Part shown: positions 26,609 through 35,211 of the stretch, one piece after another
Numbering within the stretch: position 1 is the first letter of the stretch
Layout: every line of letters begins with the position of its first letter
NCBI RefSeq assembly: GCF_900156875.1
Contig: NZ_LT707409.1
Location: 3,218,909-3,282,908, forward strand
DNA: 64,000 nt
From: Robertmurraya dakarensis
Lineage (GTDB): Bacteria > Bacillota > Bacilli > Bacillales > Cytobacillaceae
Direction of reading: 5' to 3'
Position numbers and translations under genes: made by a program
The notes under the pieces: generated by a model
Database searches by the model: none
The model's input: the letters and a program-made list of their open reading frames with translations, nothing else
Told to the model about the DNA's origin: nothing

Positions 26609-26785
26609 TGCAGCCACCTCCTTTTGACTTTAATAGTTATAATATTTGTTTCAAATAACTTAGATATACTAATAGCATACTGAGAGTAGAGAAAGAGGTG
26701 CTTTCGGAGCTGAACCATTTTCTTCATCATCATTCTTTGAATAAAGAAAATTGTGATAACCCTGAAACGGCCAATGTTTCTAAAT

Positions 26786-26825
26786 AGAAAAGCTCTACAG
26801 AGATCTTTTCTCCATAGAGCTTTCT
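26786..26825 (-). terminator. Terminator of the DoxX-like gene
   Basis: AGCTCTATGGAGA / TCTCTGTAGAGCT hairpin followed by TTTCTATTT on the minus strand. Confidence 0.7.
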
Positions 26826-26843
26826 ACAAATAGTCATATACTT

Positions 26844-27355
26844 TTATACAGTAACTTTATTATCTTCTGCTTTTTTGTTGATTTTTTTATGAATGAAAGG
26901 TAAAATATATCGATCTAAACCATATTTACCAGCATTTGCACCAGCTACTATGATGAATACAGTTAATAACACCATTTGTGCGTTTGTGCTTACTGTTCCA
27001 GAGAATAAGAATGCAAAGTTCATGGTTGCTCCCATTAAAGCCGCGAATGTTGTAAACGTTCCAAGAATAAGTGCGATTCCTACTAGTAATTCACCCCATG
27101 GTACAAGAATATTGAACAACCCTACATTTGGAAGTGCAAATCCTTTTAGGAAACCAGCCCACCATGCTTGAACGGCTGGATGATCGCAAGATGCTTTGCC
27201 AATGGCACCTTGCAAGAAACCAGATGCATCAAACCACCTGTTACTTTTCCCCATCCCCCATGAATCCATTGATAACCTAAATATAATCTAAATAATACCA
27301 GTATTCCGGCTGCTATATTATTTTCTCTTAACCATTTGACTACCACCACACTCAC
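26844..27355 (-). pseudogene. DoxX-family membrane protein, broken by a -1 frameshift
   Basis: Two overlapping reading frames give one normal DoxX protein of about 170 residues. The first (from GTG 27355: VKWLRENNIAAGILVLFRLY, then WIHGGWGKVTGG) should continue as FDASGFLQGAIGKAS in the second frame, which runs to 26844 with four transmembrane helices (WAGFLKGFALPN, WGELLVGIALILG). The break is at 27231-27233, where three Ts replace the expected four (GGT TTT GAT). DoxX proteins are quinone-linked or redox-related membrane proteins of uncertain role. Either a recent loss of function or a homopolymer sequencing error; the rest of the gene is intact, which favours a recent event or an error. 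Confidence 0.85.
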
Positions 27356-27510
27356 TCCTCTTAGATTAAGATTTCACTTAGTAGTAGTTTTTTAGAAGCA
27401 CTTCTTATGCTTTTATTATATATACGATTAGATCTCTTGAAATAGAAATGTTCAATAGTTCACAAACCGGAAAAAATCTCTTTACAAATCAGTGAAAAGT
27501 AGAATTGTTA

Positions 27511-27540
27511 CCCTGCGGAGTTCTTCCCGCAGGGTTTCTG
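27511..27540 (+). terminator. GC-rich hairpin CCCTGCGG / CCGCAGGG
   Basis: Followed by TTTCTGCTTT on the plus strand, though no plus-strand gene lies before it. It may act on the minus strand behind the VWA gene. It belongs to the same sequence family as the hairpins at 9567, 21719 and 24564. Confidence 0.5.
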
Positions 27541-27596
27541 CTTTGCTAAGTTTCAAACAACTCAACCGTCCCCGTTTACAATGGTCTCGCTGACTG

Positions 27597-30458
27597 CTAT
27601 TTTAAAATAAACCTTAATTCATCAAGCGAATATTGTTCAAGGATTTTTTCGAATAGGATTGGGTTACTAAGTAAATCTTTAATAGAATGAAAACCATAGG
27701 GAATGAATGTGTTTTTGCTATAATCAACGGGATATTCAGTCATGATACGTTCTAATTCGTCTCCAGCACTATTAAAAGCAATGACTTCAATCTTATCTCC
27801 GTATTGCAAGCCTGCACGATTAAAAAGGAATTCTTTTTCCGTTCCCGTGTCATTCAATTCCTGTGCTGAAAGCGGTAAGTCGTTCACACTTACTTCAATC
27901 CTACTGACTGCAGGATTCGTAGTAATCGTTCCATTTACAAGATAACTAAAAGCGATAAACTCTATAGAATCTATATATTCTCCAGGAACAACAATTCCTA
28001 ATTTACTAGGATCATATAAAGCCATAATGTTATTGTAACGATCCGTGTCTTCCACAAAATCAGCCAAAGTCTTTATTCCTTCTAATAAGTCGAACGGAAG
28101 CATTACTTTTACATTGACAGAATCAAAAAAGCTTCCATCCTCTGTTTCGGCCATTATTGTCGTTTCACCGACTCCAACCGGGGTGACTATTCCGTTCGGG
28201 CCAACCGTTGCAACTGCGGGATTTGTGCTTGTCCAAATTACTTTTTGATTCTCTGCATTTGTAGGAAACACAGTATAACCAAGTGTGACCCTCTCCGGAC
28301 TAAACGATGGACCGTTCATAATAAACGTTTGTTCACTACGATCTAGTTCAATTGATGTCACTTTACCAGGAACCTCGTCCCCTTTCATCACGTTGACAGT
28401 ATATACCTTGTAGCTTTCACCATCCTGTGCAGTTACTAAAATTTTGACCACTGCTTTATCACCTATCATTGTGTTGCCAGTAATCTCAACAGTTGCGTTT
28501 CCATGATCTTCTGCACGAGCATCAACTTTTAAGGAAGCAAGTGGTCCCGTTATAGTACTTGCAGGTACCGCGTGGTCATAATTTAAAATTTCCGGATTAA
28601 ATCCCTTCACAGGGATATCATTAATAGAAAGATAATGTAAATTCGTATTAGCCGATTTACTTGATTCTATAAGTTGGTCCCATCTAACTGGACCAATACG
28701 TGGATAATCAACCAAACGTCCCTCTAATTCCAAAATATTAAAATGGAAGCCATAACCTTCTACCTCAATGTTTCCATTGCCGGTTAATAATACTTTATGT
28801 CTGCCTGTTGCCACAAAGTTAAATCGACTATAGTCCTTTTCATAGTTTTGAGAACGGTCACTATAGACAGCATGAGCTTGTTTATCTCCTACCTGTTTGA
28901 AGTTCCCTTCAATTTGTAAAACACCATCGGTTAAATGAGCTTGGTCATTCATCGGCTTTCCTAAAAAGGGATATAACCTTTCAGCATGATTACGCGAGCT
29001 TTCCACTGTAAAATCACCGTGGACATGAACATAATCACCATCTTTCTCCGTATAGAAATCAGAGGTTGTATCCATAGAACCATGAATCATTGTCAACCAG
29101 CCATCATGAATCGTATAATTACCAAATATATTGACAGTACCATTATTAACATATAGTTGACCACTATTTTGAATCACATCCCCCTTGGTACTGTCAACAT
29201 TTCTCGAATCAGCTGTACCTACTTGAATATAGCCACCATTTACATTTAATGACTTATTTTCTTTAAACTGATCATCAATTAAATTACTACCGCTTATATC
29301 AAGGTTCCCATCAATCAATAGCTCACCATGATTAAGATCAAACCAGCCCTTTTGTGTCATATTCTTTTTAATATGAACAAATCCGCCACCGGTATTAAAA
29401 TTTCCCTCTTGAACTAAATCACCTACCACTGTTAGAGCAAAGCCATTAAGATCCAGACCACCTCGCACCAACTGATTATAATTACCTTGAATTAAAACCT
29501 CATCATCTTCATTAGTGCCATATTCTCCATTTACCCGCAAAAATCCATCCTGAGTATAACTATTTGCCTCTAATTGGCTATTATTAAGATTAATCGTAGA
29601 ACCGGCTTCTTGCTCGAGATTCCCCGCCTGTATTGTTCCGCTTACTGCACGCATTTCAGAACACGAAAGAAGCACAAGGTCACCTTCAACTTCCACATCA
29701 TACCCATTTAAATCCATTTTCATATTTTCATACAGTACTAAATCTCCATCCATATATAAATCATCTGTCAGAGTCCAATCACTATAAACTTTTGGTCCCC
29801 GTAGATCTTCAACTGATTCTCTTATGTTATCAAACACGTTAATTAAATTGGCTGAATAGATAGCTTGAAAATACTGACCTCCTGTCTTTTCAGCCACTTC
29901 TGTTAGAGTTGAAACATCAATAGCAGATTCATGGCCAAGACCAATTGTGTAGATCGTTATATTCTCTTCATAAGCTTGTTGAGCTAACTCCAATGATTTG
30001 GAGTTATTAATTGAATGTCCATCGGTTAACACGATCATAATTTTATGATTATTTCCGCTATTTTTTGAAAACTCTGCTAGAGCCTCGCTAATCCCAGTAC
30101 TCATATCCGTTCCACCATACGGAATGGGCTTATATAACGCCTCTTGTACGAAATAACGATTGTTTGTTAATGATTGCAGATTAACGGCTTCATCATCAAA
30201 TTTAATAACCGATGCCCGGTCATACTCATGCAAAGAATTTACTAAGTTCATCGACCCTGTAAATCGAATTTCATCCGGGTCATTAACCAATATTGTTCCT
30301 GAATTATCCAAGACAAAGACGATATCAAGCCCTCTATTAGGGTTATTGCAGCCGTTATTGCCCTCTACAGCACCAGCTGAATAGGCTGAAGGAATCAGAA
30401 TGCCGACAAATAATGACAAAACCACTGCAATCAATAACCACTTTTTGTTCATTACCAT
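27597..30458 (-). CDS. Secreted von Willebrand A protein with beta-rich stalk and Big_2 domain
   Basis: 953 residues, exported (signal MNKKWLLIAVVLSLFVGIL..., cleavage near SAGA). A VWA domain (about 45-215) has the MIDAS motif DNSGT, a GGTDMSTGI threonine and a TDGHS aspartate. Then about 300 residues of repeated short beta units (VEGDLVLL, INGNLDISG and similar) resemble polymer-forming or adhesin helices. A cadherin-like domain (about 610-695) and a Big_2 Ig domain (about 700-790, with WTSTNPAVATV) follow. It lacks the Ig module common to most of this locus. Its end (HSIKDLLSNPILFEKILEQ) resembles a segment in the protein at 37637-39721. Probably an adhesin. AAAGGAG precedes the ATG. Confidence 0.85.
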   Translation of the reverse strand: MVMNKKWLLIAVVLSLFVGILIPSAYSAGAVEGNNGCNNPNRGLDIVFVLDNSGTILVNDPDEIRFTGSMNLVNSLHEYDRASVIKFDDEAVNLQSLTNNRYFVQEALYKPIPYGGTDMSTGISEALAEFSKNSGNNHKIMIVLTDGHSINNSKSLELAQQAYEENITIYTIGLGHESAIDVSTLTEVAEKTGGQYFQAIYSANLINVFDNIRESVEDLRGPKVYSDWTLTDDLYMDGDLVLYENMKMDLNGYDVEVEGDLVLLSCSEMRAVSGTIQAGNLEQEAGSTINLNNSQLEANSYTQDGFLRVNGEYGTNEDDEVLIQGNYNQLVRGGLDLNGFALTVVGDLVQEGNFNTGGGFVHIKKNMTQKGWFDLNHGELLIDGNLDISGSNLIDDQFKENKSLNVNGGYIQVGTADSRNVDSTKGDVIQNSGQLYVNNGTVNIFGNYTIHDGWLTMIHGSMDTTSDFYTEKDGDYVHVHGDFTVESSRNHAERLYPFLGKPMNDQAHLTDGVLQIEGNFKQVGDKQAHAVYSDRSQNYEKDYSRFNFVATGRHKVLLTGNGNIEVEGYGFHFNILELEGRLVDYPRIGPVRWDQLIESSKSANTNLHYLSINDIPVKGFNPEILNYDHAVPASTITGPLASLKVDARAEDHGNATVEITGNTMIGDKAVVKILVTAQDGESYKVYTVNVMKGDEVPGKVTSIELDRSEQTFIMNGPSFSPERVTLGYTVFPTNAENQKVIWTSTNPAVATVGPNGIVTPVGVGETTIMAETEDGSFFDSVNVKVMLPFDLLEGIKTLADFVEDTDRYNNIMALYDPSKLGIVVPGEYIDSIEFIAFSYLVNGTITTNPAVSRIEVSVNDLPLSAQELNDTGTEKEFLFNRAGLQYGDKIEVIAFNSAGDELERIMTEYPVDYSKNTFIPYGFHSIKDLLSNPILFEKILEQYSLDELRFILK

Positions 30459-30610
30459 GAAAGTTCTCCTTTATTCGTAAAATGTAAAGTAACTAAACTA
30501 GTAAAAAGCGACTTTTTTTAGGTTAATTTGTTAAATTTTATGATAATATGTAGAAAAGTATACTACATTTTTCGCACAAAAGTAACAGGAACTTACCGAG
30601 GAGGATTTAA

Positions 30611-31213
30611 GTGAAAAGACCTATATATTTCCCGCTCGTTTTTCTAAGCAGTTTACTAATTTTCATCGCACCTGCTTCAGCAAAAAACTTTGAAAAAGAA
30701 GTCACCCATGACCCGCAAAAAGTATGGGAGATAGAATTTAATTCAGTAGTCGAATTCAATGAAGATATAAAAAAATCAATCTATATTGAAACAGAATCTG
30801 GCCAGCACCACCCAGTAAATCTACAACTTTCAGCTGATGGAAAGACAATTAAGGTTCATCCGGACAAACCATTTTTCATAGAAGAATCTTATTCTTTAAT
30901 AATTACGGAAGATGTTTACTCTGTAGCGGGAACTAAACTAAATGAAGAAACAATTATGCCTTTTGAAGTTCAGGGTGAATACATACAATCAGTTCAAGTA
31001 ACTTTAAATCCTCTAGTGACAAATGTACAGGCAAAGGCTGCAAACGGGGTCGCAAGGATTACAATTTCAATCAACGGAGGCAGTGAAATCGCACTCCATG
31101 AAGACCGTACTCGTGGTATACGGGGCTTAATGGCTGGTGATGAAATACAAATATTTGCTTATGATCAACATGAACAATTGCTTGAAAAACAAAGCTATCA
31201 AGTTCTGAACTAA
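30611..31213 (+). CDS. Secreted protein with N-terminal Ig module and small beta domain
   Basis: 200 residues, GTG start after GAGGAGG. Signal peptide to about residue 24 (APASAKNF). The locus-wide Ig module (about 30-120) opens PQKVWEIEFNSVV, has KTIKVHPDKPFF and ends EETIMPFEV. The last 80 residues (YIQSVQVTLNP... GDEIQIFAYDQHEQLLEKQ) form a second small beta unit resembling the ends of the proteins at 27597 and 39739. It starts a two-gene operon, 16 bases ahead of the next gene, and is divergent from the VWA gene. Confidence 0.85.
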   Translation: MKRPIYFPLVFLSSLLIFIAPASAKNFEKEVTHDPQKVWEIEFNSVVEFNEDIKKSIYIETESGQHHPVNLQLSADGKTIKVHPDKPFFIEESYSLIITEDVYSVAGTKLNEETIMPFEVQGEYIQSVQVTLNPLVTNVQAKAANGVARITISINGGSEIALHEDRTRGIRGLMAGDEIQIFAYDQHEQLLEKQSYQVLN

Positions 31214-31229
31214 GGAGGCCCCCGCTCAA

Positions 31230-34200
31230 ATGAAGAAAACAACGATTATTCTATCTTTTTTTATACTATGTTTATTGACAGCCTTCGAGTTCGCATCGGC
31301 CGGATCCTTTCCAGGCAGCGTATCCGGAAGCACAGCGGAGTCTCCTCTTAGCGGGAGCGGAAAAGGTATAGTAACAGTAACAAATGCACCAACTAATGCA
31401 GTTCTTAAACTTTATAAAGCAGATAATTTGCAAGCGGTTGTACAAAAAATTGAAGCCGCACAATCTTCAGTTGAATTTACTGAGGTTGACCCCGGAGAGT
31501 ATGTTGTGACATCAACTACACTAGTCGATGGAAATGAGGTTGTTTCCGATTACTCTACAAATGTATCGGTAAAGCCAGCTCCTGTAATAATATCATCTGT
31601 AGATGGCAGCGATGAGATCTCGGTATCAGGTGGTTATCCCGGAGCTAAATTCACACTCAAGAATTCAACTATAGCTGGCTACATACCAAAAACTATTGAT
31701 GCAGACGCTGACGGAAAGGGAATATTCAAAAATATTGATCCAGGGGAAGGTTATCAAGTAACACAAACCTTCAACGAATTAGAGAGTGCTTTATCTACAT
31801 CTAAACCGATTACAATCCGTCCAAATCAAGTAACCGTTCTTGTCCAAAAAGAACCTGGTCCTACTAACAATGAAGGAGAAATTACAGTAACCGATATAAA
31901 AGTAGGCAGTACATTATCCCTATACCACAGTAGTGGAAAGCTAGCCAAAACACCTGTAATTGTCAACAGCCCAAGTGGATATACTTTTGGCGGTTTAAGT
32001 GCAGGTACATATTATGTAGTCCAAACCATCAATGACATACCTAGTGTAGATTCTGAGTTGGTCACACTAGTCGATCAGGAAATCCCTGTTATAAAGTTAA
32101 AAGGTGATAATCCAATAACTATTATCTATGATCGAAATCAATTAAATTACAACGAACCTGGTGCGGATGTGATAGATAATATTGATTCTGCTCGAACAAT
32201 TGATAATGGGGTCAATCCTATCCCAGCAGATGCAAAACCCGGGATTTATACCCTAAAATACAATGCCGAGGACAGCAATGGTAATAAAGCAGCTGAAGTA
32301 ACGAGAACGGTCATAATTCAACCGAATAAATTGACATTGGGAGCAACAGATACCGAACTAACTATTCCAACAGATTCGACTGGAGAAATTAAAATAAATG
32401 GAGTTATCCCAGCTACAGGCGTCCTCCTTTATTTATATCAAGATATCGGAAATGACAATGACAATTCAAATGATATTCTTGTTAGAGGACCCATCCAAAA
32501 TGCAACAGACGGAATGACCATTAATGATATCCCTGTCGGAAAAAACTATTATGTAATCCAGGAGTATGGCACAGTTAAAAGCCTTCCATCGGACAGAGTA
32601 CATATCTTAGATAAAACGCCACCCCAAATAAAAAAAATCGGTTCAGATATAAAGCTAATCGTCGGTGCAAGGTATGTTGAACAGGGAGCGTTAGCTACAG
32701 ATAATATCGATACGGAGCTGGATGTGGTAACGACTGGATTTGTCGATACAAGTATACCTGGAATTTATACCATTACTTACAGTGTAAATGATCAAGGAAA
32801 TAACGGTCCTGTCACTGCAACAAGAACTGTCACTGTTTTACCACCTGCAGTAATTGCGATCGGAAGCACCGCTGACATGGGCGAAGTAGGCGTAAAAAAT
32901 GCTTTAGTTGGATCTGTTCTGATGCTATATAAAAGTGATGATACTTTTGTAAAACAGTCACCTAAACTGACTGATGGTGAAACCACCTATATTTTTAAAA
33001 ATATAGAGCCAGGCAGCTACTATATCATTCAATCATTCGAATCAGTTGATGGAACAGGATTAGTCAGTGCAAAATCAAATATCGTAGAGGTTGTTGACAT
33101 CGACCGTCCTCAAATTTCCTTAAATGGCCCTGAAAAAATCACAGTTATTTGGAATGAGGATAAGGAAGAATTTTATAGAGGCTCAACAAATACATTTATT
33201 GACCCAGGGGCAACATCTGAGGATTATATAGATGGTGATTTAACAAGAGCATTAACAAAAGTTATGATACCACCTTTCAATTCTCAGACTTGCAGTGATC
33301 CAAACAAACCGGTCAATTGTGAAGTTCAAATTCCAGAGCCAGGGAAATACACCATCACATATAGTGTTACAGCTCAACGCGGGACCGAAGCCATTAATAA
33401 ATTACGCAAACTAACTGTTGCACCTCCAAAGGTTGATAAAACAATAGCACTCAAGAGCACATCTGGTACGAGCTCAATAGAGATTATCTCTGGTTTGTAT
33501 CATCATTCAACAACTGTCGTTAATCTATATAACACTTTTAATCAACTCATTGAATCCAAACCTGTTCCGAATAATACAAAAGCAGTTTTTTCAGAAGTAC
33601 CAGCTGGGATTGGCTACTATGTAACACAAACGGTAAATGGAGTGGAAAGTATACCTTCAGATCCAGTAAATATTAGTCAGTATTCTGATGCTGAGTTGGA
33701 TAAATTTATAGGTTTTGCATCATTTAGTTTTAATGGACTTAACTCTGAAGGAATAATTGACCAAACTAACGGGGAAATTTTAATCACAGTACCGAAGGGA
33801 ACCGATGTTACAAATCTAAAAGCTGTATTTACACTATTTCAAGGGAACGAAAGAGTTCAAGTAAATGGGGTTACGCAAACTTCTGGATCATCTTCACAAA
33901 ATTACAAGAATCCTGTTTCATTTACCGTTATTGCCGCAGCGGATATGACAGTGAAAAAAGTGTATACAGTTACTGTAAAAGAAGCAAACAGCGCAATCAC
34001 AACTTGGGCAGATGCGGTCAAAAAGAATATGGTCTTAAATAGCTATCAGCCAAGCGCTATTACCCTAACAGCACCTGAAAAGGCTTTAGCTTCAGAAAAA
34101 GGGATCAGCTTTATTGCAGACCACTTTGCCATTCATGTTTCTCCAGCAAATTTGTTAGAAAGCATGAATCCGACATTGACAGTAAACGAGGTAAGCCGAA

Positions 34201-35048
34201 GGTCAATTATTACAGCGAATGACCCCAGTTGGAGAAATGAATTATCAAATATTATTGAATTGGATTGGGACAATCAATCAGGTCCTTTCATCCAACCAAT
34301 TGAAGTGGAGATTCCCAATGAGGAGAACAAAGTATTTGTAAGATTAAAACGGCAAACGAACGGACAATTATTTGCAATTGTTCAGCCAAGCAAACAGTCG
34401 GGAAATACCATAATTGGAATGGCAACTGAGCCTGGCCAATATGCCCTCCTGACAAAAACCTATGGTCCAATTTTATTAAGACCTAAGGAAGACACTTATA
34501 GACTCTTTTCAATCTATCCAGGAGCAAAAATCTATTATGCGTTGAATGATAAGAAGATTGCTTTTGAACGAAGCGGCGATGATCAGACTTTTGCTGACTT
34601 CTTATTTTCCGGAAGACCATCAGACTTAGCAACATGGATTCCTTATAAGGAAGAAATAACGGGGATTAAAAATAAACAAGTGTACGCACTCTTGGAGGTT
34701 GACCAAATCATCAGCCCGATTACGGTAGTCAGCACTCCTGCCGTTGCTCAATGGACAGAGGAAATTCCAACTGTATCTCCCCATAAAGTTTGGGAAATCA
34801 AATTCAACTCAAAAGTGGACAGAAAAGCTTTATATGCTGATGTGATTTATGTGACCGATGATACAACAGGTAAGAGAATTGACATTTCGTTAGAGCTCAG
34901 CGGAGACGGAACAAGCTTGTCAGTTGCACCCAATAGATCCTATGAGGCAAACAAGCAATATACGTTATGGATTGACCAAGAAATAAAAAGCGAAGCCTCT
35001 GACAGATTCTTAAACGAGCCCATTAAGTTGACATTCGTTGCGAAATAA
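31230..35048 (+). CDS. Large secreted repeat protein with DUF5011-type Ig repeats and C-terminal Ig module
   Basis: 1272 residues with a signal peptide (to about residue 25). At least six copies of a unit with LYK..., PGxYYVxQ and S-D endings (for example LSAGTYYVVQTINDIPS and IEPGSYYIIQSFES) alternate with three DUF5011/HYR-like Ig repeats (PGIYTLKYNAEDSNGNKAA, PGIYTITYSVNDQGNNG, PGKYTITYSV). After a cadherin-like and an unassigned region the common Ig module closes the chain (about 1183-1272, VSPHKVWEIKFNSKVD to IKLTFVAK). Looks like an extended stalk or matrix protein. Second gene of its operon, ended by a strong terminator. Confidence 0.85.
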   Translation: MKKTTIILSFFILCLLTAFEFASAGSFPGSVSGSTAESPLSGSGKGIVTVTNAPTNAVLKLYKADNLQAVVQKIEAAQSSVEFTEVDPGEYVVTSTTLVDGNEVVSDYSTNVSVKPAPVIISSVDGSDEISVSGGYPGAKFTLKNSTIAGYIPKTIDADADGKGIFKNIDPGEGYQVTQTFNELESALSTSKPITIRPNQVTVLVQKEPGPTNNEGEITVTDIKVGSTLSLYHSSGKLAKTPVIVNSPSGYTFGGLSAGTYYVVQTINDIPSVDSELVTLVDQEIPVIKLKGDNPITIIYDRNQLNYNEPGADVIDNIDSARTIDNGVNPIPADAKPGIYTLKYNAEDSNGNKAAEVTRTVIIQPNKLTLGATDTELTIPTDSTGEIKINGVIPATGVLLYLYQDIGNDNDNSNDILVRGPIQNATDGMTINDIPVGKNYYVIQEYGTVKSLPSDRVHILDKTPPQIKKIGSDIKLIVGARYVEQGALATDNIDTELDVVTTGFVDTSIPGIYTITYSVNDQGNNGPVTATRTVTVLPPAVIAIGSTADMGEVGVKNALVGSVLMLYKSDDTFVKQSPKLTDGETTYIFKNIEPGSYYIIQSFESVDGTGLVSAKSNIVEVVDIDRPQISLNGPEKITVIWNEDKEEFYRGSTNTFIDPGATSEDYIDGDLTRALTKVMIPPFNSQTCSDPNKPVNCEVQIPEPGKYTITYSVTAQRGTEAINKLRKLTVAPPKVDKTIALKSTSGTSSIEIISGLYHHSTTVVNLYNTFNQLIESKPVPNNTKAVFSEVPAGIGYYVTQTVNGVESIPSDPVNISQYSDAELDKFIGFASFSFNGLNSEGIIDQTNGEILITVPKGTDVTNLKAVFTLFQGNERVQVNGVTQTSGSSSQNYKNPVSFTVIAAADMTVKKVYTVTVKEANSAITTWADAVKKNMVLNSYQPSAITLTAPEKALASEKGISFIADHFAIHVSPANLLESMNPTLTVNEVSRRSIITANDPSWRNELSNIIELDWDNQSGPFIQPIEVEIPNEENKVFVRLKRQTNGQLFAIVQPSKQSGNTIIGMATEPGQYALLTKTYGPILLRPKEDTYRLFSIYPGAKIYYALNDKKIAFERSGDDQTFADFLFSGRPSDLATWIPYKEEITGIKNKQVYALLEVDQIISPITVVSTPAVAQWTEEIPTVSPHKVWEIKFNSKVDRKALYADVIYVTDDTTGKRIDISLELSGDGTSLSVAPNRSYEANKQYTLWIDQEIKSEASDRFLNEPIKLTFVAK

Positions 35049-35060
35049 TCAAAATGATGA

Positions 35061-35091
35061 AAACCGGCGCAATTGGCCGGTTTCTTTTTTT
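35061..35091 (+). terminator. Terminator of the 30611-35048 operon
   Basis: AAACCGG / CCGGTTT hairpin followed by CTTTTTTT. Confidence 0.85.
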
Positions 35092-35098
35092 AAAAATA

Positions 35099-35210
35099 GA
35101 AGAGCTGTCCCAAGAATAAGATCCATGAACCTCCGTCTTTTAGCAGAATATATTAAAACAACTACTATTCACTAACGGAAGAGCCGCAAACTTATAGGAC
35201 AGCCTCTTCG
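35099..35210. repeat. Inverted-repeat element, MITE-like
   Basis: GAAGAGCTGTCCCAAGAATAAG at the left and CTTATAGGACAGCCTCTTCG at the right are imperfect inverted repeats bracketing about 70 bases with no ORF. Termini containing GAGGCTGTCC are common at the ends of insertion sequences and their non-autonomous derivatives. The right end abuts the stop codon of the RCC1 gene. Confidence 0.55.
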
Positions 35211-35211
35211 T

